Shown here one piece after another: positions 1 to 8,589 of a stretch of 26,468 nucleotides of DNA (the first letter of the stretch is position 1; each line of letters opens with the position of its first letter). A program made the translations under genes and the position numbers. The notes below the pieces were generated by a model. The model was not told the origin of the DNA and did no database searches. It saw only the letters and a list, made by a program, of their open reading frames with translations. This stretch comes from Bilabrum cf. latius (lineage: Eukaryota > Bigyra: Bicosoecida > Bigyra > Bicosoecida). Location of the stretch: NCBI GenBank assembly GCA_965178125.1, contig CBCXTV010000033.1, positions 1 through 26,468 on the forward strand, written 5' to 3'.

Positions 1-1171
1 TGCGGCCCGCCCAGCCAAGAATGCCCGAACGAGCGGGCGTCCTGCCCAGACGCGGGGCGGGGCCGCGTCCCCGTCAAAGCCGGCCCCAGCTGGCCCGCTG
101 TCGGGGGAACCCACCGGCGGCGCTACCGCACCGGCGGCCCGTAGGTCCGCGACCAAGCAGGGAGCGCCTATCGGCGCCCAACCATTGCGTGCGGCTAGGT
201 CGCGCACCCAGTCGGGCGCCCGTCCTAAGGCCGCATCGAGCCGGCCGCTAAGCAGAGCCTGGCGGCTGCCGAAGGGCAAGGCGCCCCCTGGCCGGCACGG
301 CCCCGAGCGGTCGGCCCGCCGTCGCGGGCGCGCGCCACACTTGAGACACAAGGACGCCGCCGCGCCCGTGCCATCAAGGAAGACATGTCCTCGCCACCCC
401 GGGAGGGAAGTCCCACTGCCGGCGACGCCCGCAAGGCCGGCCGGTGCCATCGCACCGCCGCCCCCCGACGGGCGCAAGCCAACCACTCCAAGAGGCGCCC
501 CCGCTCGTACCGCTAGGCTTCCACGAAGCAGGGTTCCGGCGCCACCGGCGCAACCACCGGGCACCGGCGTGTCGGCGCAAGTCGCAGGAGGTCCGGGCGC
601 ACGCTCATGCCGCAGCGGACACAAGCATGCCCCCCGGGCACAAGCTGTACATCATGTCGCTCCCGGGTCGTAACGACCCGCCGGCGGCATCCCTGGCCCA
701 GAGGGGCCAGCCACGCCGCCGTGCCACGGACAGCCACTCCGCAGCGCCGACACTGCGCCAGCCAGGGCACAGGGCCCTGTGTCGGGACAGCCCAGCCCGG
801 CGACGCAACCGGCCCGTAGGCGGGCTGGAGCTGATGAACACCATCGTGCTCGACCAGCTCCAGCCGCGGGCGCACAGCACGCCCAGCCGGGAGCGGGCGG
901 CCTAAGCGCTTGCGTCCCCTGAGCGCCCAGCGGGTGCCCTGGCGGTTGGCTTCGACCGCCGCACATTCAACACGGCCTAACACCGTGTGCGCTGCAGGCA
1001 GGCCAGCCAACGCCTGAGCCCGACGCTGTCGCAACGGCCACGGCACCGCCGCCGTACGAGCCAGCCCTTTGGCCGCCGCATCGGCGAGATCATTGGCCAC
1101 CCAGTCCACGACCGCATCGGGCGGGACGTCATCCGCTCGCCGATGCGCTTTGACCTTGACAACCGTGAAAT
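1..1171 (-). pseudogene. Retroelement fragment I: RNase H end plus cysteine-module tail
   Basis: Read on the minus strand, this begins inside the end of an RNase H domain (about 1057-1171): FTVVKVKAHRRADDVPPD, then DWVANDLADAAAKGLA. These match the family's 'KVKAH' strand and 'GNxxADxxA' helix, and the final catalytic Asp is kept. Downstream come three cysteine modules: CRRCGVAVRGT...C (about 688-764), HACVRCGMSVRP...RRC (about 553-631) and CLKCGARPRR...PC (about 298-351). The first two share one frame, which stops at 513-515. The third lies in another frame, open from about 651 to the window edge, so a frameshift at about 515-600 is needed. The domain order RNase H then zinc-knuckle-like tail fits the C-terminus of a non-LTR retrotransposon ORF2. 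The 5' part (RT, endonuclease) is missing because repeat array I abuts at 1171. RNase H identification is fairly secure; assigning the tail to a dinoflagellate-type element rests on memory. The product is certainly incomplete. Confidence 0.6.
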
Positions 1172-1715
1172 AGAAGCGCGAAAAACACACGCGGCCCACA
1201 ACGAGCCCCAACTGTGGGCACCGACAAGAGCGACCCTCTCGCCCCGGCGCGGCGCAAGGCAGGCACTGGTGTGGCCAACAAGCACTAAGCGATGACGCCC
1301 ACAGATGCGAGCTGAGCCGCCTTGTGGCTCCGTCCGCGGTGGGGCGCCCCTCGCCTTTGCGGGACGCTCGCCTCAACGCCAGTCGCGTCCGCGCGACAAG
1401 AAACGCGACGACCTCGTCCGGTTCACCAAATCGGACAGAACGTGGGGTGCGGCGGGCCTCGGTTTGGTGCGCAAGCGTGGCGCCGGACGCCTGCTGCGAC
1501 TCCGCCACCGGGGGGCGGCAACGGCGGGGGCTCCTGCGGGGGCAACTCTGCCAACGCCGGCACCGGCCCCGCCGGCACGACCGGCACCTCTTGCGGTGCT
1601 GGAGGGGGTGGCGCCGTCTCGGGAGGCGGCGAAGGCACGCGCCGCGGCGGCGTGGCCTGCGGCGGGGAGCTTCGTGAAGATCCGAGGGGCCCGTCTTTCG
1701 GCAAGTGAATGCTGA
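1172..1715 (+). repeat. Array I: alpha tail and beta core, copy beta-1
   Basis: From 1172 the sequence matches the alpha module seen at 21890 and 25585 (AGCGCGAAAAACACAC and the following CAACGAGCCCCAACT-like stretch). The GC-rich beta core runs about 1317-1708 and is near-identical by eye to 21997-22385 and 25702-26087. The plus-strand frame ends in ...RGPSFGK at the stop near 1706. Its Gly/Cys-rich section (1510-1670) is out of register with the upstream part: a run of six G at about 1511-1516 replaces five in the other two copies, a one-base frameshift. On the minus strand a Pro-rich frame is also broken. This copy therefore cannot encode the product that the other two copies could on either strand. 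Confidence 0.8.
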
Positions 1716-2150
1716 GTCGGGGTTTGTTTTGCTGTTTTTGTCGTCCCTATTGGCGCCTGGCGGGCGAATACCATTTGGGACCTCCATAGGCTCGTGGGAG
1801 CCTGAAGGGGGACCTGGGGGCCGGATGGAGGCATTCGTGTGGCCTCCGGGGGCAAGCCAACATCCGAGACCCACGAGGATGTGCCCACAACTAGCCCAGA
1901 CCCCCCTCAATCGGCGACAGCTAGCACAGACACCCCCTCAACCGGTGGTTCCGTGGCCGGACATGTGCGGACAGCATGCGCCTGGGAGACAGAACACGTG
2001 CGCACATAACATAAGCATCCGAAGGACACCTATGTACACACAATGCTTCCACCTCGGCGGAAGTCCGTCCTCGAGTGTGCTCTATGTCCAACCGGTTGAG
2101 ATTTTGCAAATTTCCACAATCTGGGCGGGTACCCGCACACGGGAAAAACG
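1716..2150 (+). repeat. Array I: gamma-1 and delta-1 modules
   Basis: Gamma-1 (about 1716-1955) carries the landmarks GGCGCCTGGCGGGCGAA, GGAGCCTGAAGGGGGACCTG and GGATGGAGGCATTCGTGTGG, shared with 22430-22530 and 26130-26225. It ends at about 1960, where it joins delta directly (ACATGTGCGGACAGCATGCG). The copy at 22386-22880 has about 280 further bases between these points, so copy 1 carries a deletion. Delta-1 (about 1960-2150) matches 22890-23080, including the GAGTGTG...TATGTCCA and GGTACCCGCACACGGGAAAA stretches. No gene is recognised. Confidence 0.75.
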
Positions 2151-2440
2151 GAGCCCCAAGATCACTTCGGCTGGAAGCTGTGGCTCATGGCACAGTCTTG
2201 CAAATTTGTGGCGCCGGACACGTGCGGGAGCTCCGCCGCCGGGAGGGGCAAGCGCGAAAGCTTTCGCGGAGGTTCCGCCGGCGCAAGCGCCGGCCCCGCT
2301 GGCGGGACTGGCAACTCTTGCGCCCGCGGAGGCGGTGGCGCCGCTTCAGGAGGCGGCGGAGGCGGCGGAGGCACATGCGGCGGCGGTGCCTGTCTCGGGA
2401 AAACGCTTGGTGAGGACCTGGGGGGCTAGCCTTTCGGCAA
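2150..2440 (+). repeat. Array I: chimeric epsilon/beta-prime joint, copy 1
   Basis: The start of epsilon (TGTGGCTCATGGCACAGTCTTG, about 2179-2200) runs directly into the 3' half of beta (TGTGGCGCCGGACACGTGCG onward), skipping the rest of epsilon and the start of beta. The same joint is at 23118-23150. The segment holds a perfect 16-bp palindrome at 2253-2268 and an 18-bp near-palindrome at 2277-2294. The plus frame from 2187 reads VAPDTCGSSAAG and then a Gly/Ser/Ala-rich tail; the minus frame from 2374 is Pro-rich. Both are short and low in complexity. Confidence 0.75.
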
Positions 2441-2935
2441 ATTAGTGTTGAGTCGAGTTTTGTTTCGGCGTTTCGTTGGTCGTTCCTTTGGCGCCTGGCG
2501 GCGAACGGCTTTGGGACGACTGTGGGCCCGTGGGAGCCTGAAGTGGGACCTGGGGGCCATGTAGAGGAAGTGGTCGGTTATGATGGGGCGTCCGGAGCCC
2601 GCAAACATTGGCGGGGCTGGGAGTCGCCTCTTCGGCCAGAAGCTGTGGCACATACGTATAGCTTTCATACGTACAACGCGCGGAGTGCGGATGTGAGGCT
2701 CCCAATGCCACCACGCGGCAAGTTTTTGGGGTGTTTGTGCCGACACGAGTTCCCTCTGTGCAAGTCTGCCGAAATAGGGGCTGCGGCGCATGGGGACTCA
2801 AGCGGTGTAGGCAACTTATCCAAACCGGATTCCGCGAGCGATTGCACTGCTCGTTTCGAAAGATGTGCCGCCCTTCTAACATCGGATGTGTTTCACCAGT
2901 CCTCCACAGCGAGTTCAAGCCGTGGGCTCCGGCAA
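2441..2935 (+). repeat. Array I: partial gamma-prime and epsilon-1
   Basis: A shortened gamma (about 2450-2560, TGTTGAGTCGAGTTTTGTTTCGGCG) passes straight into epsilon (GTCGGTTATGATGGGGCGTCCGG, about 2572 onward). This order is repeated at 23362-23830. Epsilon-1 contains the 2790 anchor and a TTTCGAAA core, and ends near 2917. It has a local oddity: CATACGTA occurs twice, 16 bases apart (about 2651 and 2667), absent from other epsilon copies. No gene is recognised. Confidence 0.7.
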
Positions 2936-4464
2936 AGGCTTGAGCTCAACGGCGGCGCTCCCTGAGGCGGGGAGCGCTTTGTGAAGAGCTGGGGGCTGAT
3001 CTTTCAGCAAGCACATGTTGAGTCGGACATTATTTCGCCGCTTGTTTTGTCGTTCCTGTTGTCGCCTTGCGGACGAACATCTTTGGGACCTTTAGGGGCT
3101 CGTGGGAACCTGAAACGGAACCTGACAGGGGACCTGGCGGCTAGATGGAGGCATTCCTTGGGCCCTCAGGGGCAAGCACACACGTGTCCATGGCTAGCAC
3201 CAGCTCCCCCGGTGGCCTCGTCGCCGGCGACGACTCCATGGCACGCAACGATCCTGCCGCTTGGCAAACGCACCTTCCCAGCGCATTGAAGTTCCACTGG
3301 GTTTCCCAACTGAACCCCGCCACGAGATGGCACAGTACACATAGCATTCCTTAGCATCGAGCCTGCGCAAGTGGTGATCCCTGCTGCGAAGGCCAACGCT
3401 TGTCTACTCATGATGCCGACGGTATGCTTCTGCAAAGCAGCGGACATGTGCGCGCACCGCATGAACATCCGAAGCATGTACACCCAGACACAATGTTTCC
3501 ACCTCGGCCGAGGTTGGGAGTTCGCCTCATTCGCCCCGAGACTCTGGCTCATGGCACGTTCTTGGGTTCGACGCGTGAAATGTGGATGTTGGGCTCCCGA
3601 TGCCACCATGCGGCAACTACCTGAGGTGTCTGTGCCGACAAGATAGTCTGAAGCGTTGCAAGTTGCACAGGGTTGACGGGATGATTTGCTGAGTGGGCTG
3701 CGGCACATGGGGACTCAAGCGGGGATGGGCCACTTATCCAGAGACGGCCGGACTCCGCGAGCGACTGTCACGTCCGTTTCGAACCATGTGCCACCGCTCC
3801 AGAACACGCAATCAGCTAGGTTCCAACAACCCTCCATTTCCGAAGAGGCCGCATGGTGGGTCCACCGGTGGTGCTGCGGTGAAGGCAACAAGGCCTCAAA
3901 CTGATCCACGCCATCCTGCGCACAGTCCTGACTGTACAGCTTTTCGGCTGCTGACAACCAACCGGGCCTCATTCCAACGAGGCGGAAGGCTCACACCCCA
4001 GCGAAGGCACCGGTGCCCAACTCGACTAATGGAGCGCGCCATGGTCCGCGCAAAGACCAAAGCAACATACAGAAAGGCCGAAGGCATAAAACCCTCGACA
4101 AGCGGATGCGCGAAACTGCCCCGTGAGCGATGTGGAGCCAAAGACATGGCGATGGGCTGCCGCATTAGTCAGCCGTCCGCCGGCCACATCTTCAATCCGC
4201 TGTTTGTGAGCTCCAATAGCGCGACGCTCGTTCAACAACGGGCGAGGGCAACCACGAAGATACATGCGCCAATGAACCACCCGCACCGGCGCAACGTCCG
4301 GCTGCATACCGCAGAAGCACGAAACACACACCGGCCCACAACGAGTCCCAGCCACGTGCGCTGTTAAGCGCAACGTTCTCGCCCGCCCGGGCGACAAGGC
4401 GCAAGGCATGAAATGGTGCGGCCACTAGGCAGTGGCACTGCCAGTCAAGAAGCTGGCCGCCAAA
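2936..4464 (+). repeat. Array I: most complete unit (beta end, gamma-2, delta-2, epsilon-2, zeta-2, alpha-2)
   Basis: Only the last ~70 bases of beta remain (GGCGGGGAGCGCTTTGTGAAG near 2967). They are followed by gamma-2 (to about 3360), delta-2 (to 3520), epsilon-2 (anchor 3707, to about 3890), zeta-2 (CGACAAGCGGATGCGCGAAA near 4097) and alpha-2 (ATCTTCAATCCGCTG near 4189; AGAAGCACGAAACACACA near 4313). This defines module order and shows that the unit closes on itself. ORFs inside (for example minus 3166-3708, 180 codons) have no equivalent of like length in sister copies, so I do not call them genes. Confidence 0.75.
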
Positions 4465-4846
4465 GCCACCTTGTGGCTCCGTCAGCGGCGGGGCGCCCTC
4501 ACCGTTGCGGGACGCTCGCCTCAACGCCAGTCGCGTCCGCACTGCACGAGCCGCGACGACCTTGCCCGATTCGCCAAGCAAGACAAGAAGTGATGTGCGG
4601 CGGGCCTCGGCTCGACGCGGAAGGGTGGCGCCCGACGTCTGTGGCAACTCCGCCGGCAAGGGCAGCAGGGATGGCGCCTCGTGCGGCAGCTCCACTAGCG
4701 CGGGCGCCGGCCCCGCCAACAAGGCTGGCACCTGCTGCGCCGGCGGGGGTGGCGCCGCCTCAGCAGGAGGCGGAGGCACACGCCGCGGCGGCGCTGCCTG
4801 AGGCGGGGAGCGTTTGGTGAGCATCTGGGTGCTAGTCTTTCGGCAA
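4465..4846 (+). repeat. Array I: divergent beta core, copy beta-2
   Basis: This aligns to the beta cores at 1317, 21997 and 25702 but is clearly more diverged. Despite that, the plus frame keeps the register LRDARLNASRVR ... RRAS ... VAPDVCGNSA, then a Gly/Ala/Cys-rich tail ending near 4801. The minus frame keeps a Pro-rich stretch ending in LPQTSGATLPRRAEARRTS. Length differences among copies within this frame appear to be mostly multiples of three. The minus ORF extends over 210 codons (4192-4824) into alpha-2. Neither strand gives a recognisable domain. Confidence 0.65.
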
Positions 4847-6091
4847 TGCTCGTTTTGTCGATCCTCTTATCGCCTGGCGGGCGAACGCCTTTTGGACCTG
4901 TACGGGCTCGTGGCAACCTGAAACGGGACCTGCCGGCTAGATGTAATGGCAAGCAAACGCCCGAGACCACAAGGATGTGCCCATGGCTAGCACCAACCCC
5001 CCCTGGTGGTTTCGAGGCCGGCGGCGACACCATGGCAAACAACGTTCCTGGCCGCTTGGCAACCTCACCTTCCCGGCGCATTGAATGTGTTTCTTCAACT
5101 GGTTCTCCCAACTGAGCCCCCGCAGTAGCATCCGAAGTATGTGCACCCAGACACCGTGTTCCAACCTAGGCGGTACGCCTCTTCCCGCTAAGCTTAGGAG
5201 CGTGCGCGCTTTGTCGTGATCCAGGCCGATACTGGCAGATGCTCTCGATCCTGTGTGACACCTTGGGTGCGAGAGCCACGGAGGCAACTGACATAAGGGC
5301 CACTGGTCCACTGGCAGCCGCTGGCATTGGACGTCCGGGAACCTCAGGTACACTGGCGGGGCTGGGATTCGCTATTCACCCGAGGATTGTGGCTCATGGC
5401 ACGGTCTTGGGTCCGACGCGCGGAATGTGGATATGGGGCCTAACGATGGCACCATGCGGCAACTACGTGAAGTGTCTGAGGCGGCAAGATTGCCTGATGC
5501 TTTGCAGGTTGTACAAGCTTGCCGGGATGGTTTGCCAAAAGGGATGCGGCGCATGGGGGCTCAAGCAGGGGTGGGTAACCCGCGAGCGACTGCAATGCTC
5601 GTTTCGAAACACTCGCGGCCCTTCCACACACTAACACAAACAACAAAACGGGTTCCAACAACCCTCCGCCTCCGAATGGGCCGCATGACTCGTCCGCCAA
5701 TGCCGCATTCGGCGCAGCAACGCCTCAAGATGGATCATCGTTTGAGCGGACTCCTGACAGCTCAATCCGCCGGCTGCTGAAAGCCAACCGAGCCTCATCC
5801 CCGCGAGGCGGCATGCGCACACCTCAGCGAGGGTACCGATGCTCGATGCGAGCCATGGCGCGCGCAAGGATCCGCACAATGACCCAATGAGCATACAGTA
5901 CGAGATTACCCCCCGTGCGTTTCGAGCGCGAACACATGGCGACTGGCCGGTTGGCCCGCCCATCGGCCGGTGCACCCCAACACCGGCGGGGGCTACCTAT
6001 GCAGCCGCACACCGCGGAAGCTCGAAAAGCACACGCAACGCAAGGCGAGTCCCAACCGTGGGCGACGTCAAGACAAACCCCCCGAGCTGGT
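4847..6091 (+). repeat. Array I: gamma-3, delta-3, epsilon-3, zeta-3, alpha-3
   Basis: Gamma-3 spans about 4847-5120 (GGATGTGCCCATGGCTAGCAC near 4974). Delta-3 (about 5125-5330) includes GATGCTCTCGATCCTGTGTG, matching 24061-24083. Epsilon-3 has its anchor at 5552 and the palindrome GTTTCGAAAC at 5601-5610. Zeta-3 covers 5720-5930 (GCGAGGCGGCATGCGCACAC). Alpha-3 runs about 5940-6080 (AGCTCGAAAAGCACACGC). The minus ORF 5440-5700 has an equivalent at 24207-24530 in epsilon-6. No known domain is seen. Confidence 0.7.
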
Positions 6092-6275
6092 ACTTCGGCA
6101 AGTGAGTGCCGGGGCCTTATTGCGCTTTGGTGCTTTTCTTGTCGCTCCTGTTGGCGCCTGGCTGGCGAGCGCCTCTGGGACCTCAATGGGCGTGTGGGGG
6201 CCTGCAAGAGGACCTGGCGACCAGACTGACCTATTCATGCGGCCTCCGGGGGCAAGCAAGCACCCGACACCGACA
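6092..6275 (+). repeat. Array I: terminal gamma-4, right edge of the array
   Basis: Alpha-3 is joined to the last bases of beta (GAGCTGGTACTTCGGCAAGTG, 6084-6104) with the whole beta core missing, then gamma follows (GTTGGCGCCTGGCTGGCGAG near 6148, GCGGCCTCCGGGGGCAAGCA near 6239). Similarity stops at about 6275, where minus-strand retroelement fragment II begins. This marks the right boundary of array I. Confidence 0.7.
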
Positions 6276-6289
6276 ATAATGCGCTTATG

Positions 6290-7500
6290 GCTGTGGCGGA
6301 GGCGCGAGGCTCCCTCATCTTCACCCTACACAGAGGAGCTCCCCACAGAACGGATACCAAGCTGCCGCATCTGTGACGCGGAGACGAAGGCCGCACCGGG
6401 ACCACTTGCGAATGCAGCGGATGGTCGCCAAGCGGATGGGGCCGCCGCGACTGCCTGGCCATCCGCGCGCCCGCGCGCCCCGCCCGGCTGACACCCCGGC
6501 GGGCAACGCAACCGGCGGGCGGGCGAGTCGGCGGCCGAATTCGCAGTATTCCCACGAATAGCGTCCGAGGTCTGGGTTCGGGCCGACCCCACTTGCCACG
6601 ACCCACAACGATTCCTCCAACCACGCAAGGTGCGGCCGTTCCGAACCACCACGCATACCAAGTCCAACTTGCTTTCGAGCAACGGCGAAACTGTGAATGC
6701 CGATGGCGTTGCTCGTCAACAAGGCGGCGCGAGGGTGGCAGAGGGGGGGCAGAGCGATTGGCAATGTGCGACAGACGCGCTCACTGATGTCCATGGATGC
6801 CCACGCTTTCGCCGCCATTGCTGTATGCCCGGCCCACGGCGGGTGGCAAGGGCGGACGGGCCTTAGTGCAAAACCAGACTGGAGGTGAGGGCCGTCGCCG
6901 GCCGGCCAAGGAAGGGGGGCGGGTTCCTAGGGCACCCCAAGGGGTCGTCCAAGCCAATGGGCGGGGACGGAGCCGCGGTGGGCGGCAAAGAGTAAATCAC
7001 CGCGAATCAGTCTTGGATACGGGTGCTCACCGGACGTACTCAGCCTCGGGTTCGCCAGAGGCGCGCTCAAGGCAGCAACCCATCGTCTGCGCGCTCGCAC
7101 CGCAAGCGGGGCTGGGCGCAAGTGGGCCGCGCGATCGCCGATGCGGTCGCGCCTCGAGCTCTGTGACACGGCACAACATCCAGCGCGCTGGAACGGCCAC
7201 GCCCCGCAAAGTAAGCCCCAAGTCCACATCGAGATCGCGCAACTGGGTATCCCCCCACGCCCCGCGTACGGCCACTACGTTGTCAAGCACGTATTGGCAA
7301 CTAATCACGAGTGCGGAGACCTGCCGACCTGCGCAAGTGCCCGTGCCACCCACCCCACTGCGGCAAGCTTGGCGCGAGCGAAGGTCTGGCGCTGTGGACC
7401 CCCTGCGCCGGCCCGCCCTTGCGCCCGTCAGTTCTTGATGACCTCCTCTGTCCGACCTGGCGCCTGGGAGGAGCATGTGCGGACCCGCGTTGGCGCGGCA
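6290..7500 (-). pseudogene. Retroelement fragment II: frameshifted RNase H plus cysteine module
   Basis: On the minus strand, pieces of one RNase H domain lie in order but in different frames: RTDGRKGG (about 7419-7436, the 'TDG' strand), PQRQTFARAKLAAVGWVARA (about 7340-7397, helix one), ISCQYVLDNVVAV (about 7270-7308, 'TDSQYV' strand), RWMLCRVTE (about 7165-7190) and RIGDRAAH (about 7122-7148). A second 'GNxxADxxA'-like helix, RGNTANSAADSPAR, sits at 6518-6557. A cysteine module follows, RCIRKWSRCGLRLRVTDAAA (about 6360-6420), comparable to CRRCGVAVRGTAAW in fragment I. At least two frameshifts are needed. The catalytic Glu of the AEL motif is Lys, and the Asp of the SDxQYV motif is Ser, so this is a dead copy. 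The element's 3' end abuts array I at about 6280. Two RNase H ends may indicate two overlapping insertions or a duplication. Confidence 0.5.
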
Positions 7501-7980
7501 AGGAAGATGGGATCCGCTCTTAGAATGCACCGCATCAAGCGAGAAGCCGGAGCCCCCCTCCTGACTGCCGTGCAAAACACGCCTCCAACAGAATGGTCCG
7601 CTCGGGCACTCGGGCCAAAGTCTCATCTCTGGTGAGGCGACGCCGGGTGAACGCGATCATGCCAATCGCGCGGGGCCAAGGCCGCCCGAAGGTCAGAAGC
7701 GAGGGGGACTCCCTGTCGGGACGGAAAATGGGGTACGTGAAGGGGGCGCCCTTGACACGCGATCCGCCTGTTGTACAATCTCTTGCTCTCTTCCTGCTAC
7801 TCACTCGGCCGCCAACATCTCTGCACCAAGTGACCAGTCTGCTTCCAAGCTAAGCATGCAGTGTGACCGACCTGACTCCGAAGCCGAGTCCGTCTGGAGG
7901 TTGTGATTTGGAGGGCAACCAGATTCGAGAGCGGACCTTTCGAAACAGTTTTTTCTACCAAGAGTAAGCTGCATCCTCGC
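7500..7980. other. No gene recognised
   Basis: Several short ORFs overlap here, for example minus 7535-7804 (89 codons), without recognisable domains. The stretch lies upstream (5') of the RNase H fragment on the minus strand and could hold more degraded retroelement, but I see no reverse-transcriptase motif such as an F/Y-x-D-D box. Confidence 0.4.
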
Positions 7981-8520
7981 ACCATGCGCAACCAAGATGA
8001 GCAAATCTCGAACGATGAACTCGCATCCGGGGACGCGACACAAGCATCGGCCAATGGTCAAGTAGCAGACGGCCCGGAAAGCGAAAGCCCAAGCCCGAGT
8101 TGGGCATGTCTGGAACAACCCCGCACGAAAATGCGGGTCTCGAGACCAAGGCGTTGCCAAAGTACAAGGATCCCGATCTGTTCCTATGGAGCTTCTTGTC
8201 ACTAACGAAACCAACTGGCATGGGCTCTCCGGGCTCAGACCTGAAGCGACTTCCGTGTCAGTGCATCGCCGCGCCATGGCGGAGCTGATCTCATTTGCAC
8301 GGACGCTACCGGAGCCTCTGCGAAGGCTCTTCTCGCGCGATGCGTGTTTCAAGCTCGAGCCAATGACAGACACAACCCCCTCTCAGAGCACGAGCACAAA
8401 GTCTGGTATCGCCATCGCGTGTCTGCACGCGGCGTGGAAGGCAAAATCGGCTCCTCGAGGCATCACCCACATCTCCCCGCTGAGGCATTCGGACGCGCTC
8501 CACCCCACACGATGAAACCA
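7981..8520 (+). pseudogene. Possible decayed coding stretch, unidentified
   Basis: Three consecutive protein-like segments occur in different plus-strand frames. An acidic start reads MRNQDEQISNDELASGDATQ (from 7984). Then GLETKALPKYKDPDLFLWSF follows (about 8130-8195), and then MAELISFARTLPEPLRRLF (about 8277-8335). Amino-acid composition is more balanced than in the surrounding Arg/Pro/Ala-rich chance ORFs. A frameshifted pseudogene, or exons separated by very short introns, could explain it. An antisense ORF (minus 7801-8373, 190 codons) covers the same bases and cannot be excluded. Function unknown. Confidence 0.2.
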
Positions 8521-8573
8521 TCCCCGCAATATCCGAAGCTTCACTCGCATCGATGGACCAAAAGAAGTGCCTG

Positions 8574-8589
8574 CCCCCCCCAAAAAAAA
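8574..8589 (+). repeat. C8A8 homopolymer junction
   Basis: Eight C are followed directly by eight A. It is a simple-sequence tract with no obvious function, prone to slippage and sequencing error. Confidence 0.9.

Larger units (their letters stand above)
1172..6275 (+). repeat. Array I of a mosaic ~3-kb modular repeat
   Basis: Modules recur here and in array II at 20705-26468, same orientation. Two anchors define them. The motif CTTTCGGCAA or a variant, at the beta/gamma boundary, occurs at 1695, 2431, 3001, 4837 and 6092. The epsilon motif ATGGGGACTCAAGC or a variant occurs at 2790, 3707 and 5552. Module order is alpha, beta, gamma, delta, epsilon, zeta, then alpha again. Anchor spacing in this array is 736, 570, 1836 and 1255 bases, so units are internally deleted or rearranged. 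Reading frames change between copies and no frame stays open through a unit, so I read the array as non-coding or pseudogenic. What the unit derives from is unknown to me: satellite-like sequence, a decayed transposable element and a pseudogenised tandem gene array all fit. Confidence 0.85.

Noticed and set aside
1172-6275. rDNA intergenic spacer as the origin of the tandem repeats
   Set aside because: No rRNA sequence is recognisable in the window and the modules do not resemble a regular spacer array. It cannot be fully excluded, but there is no positive evidence.
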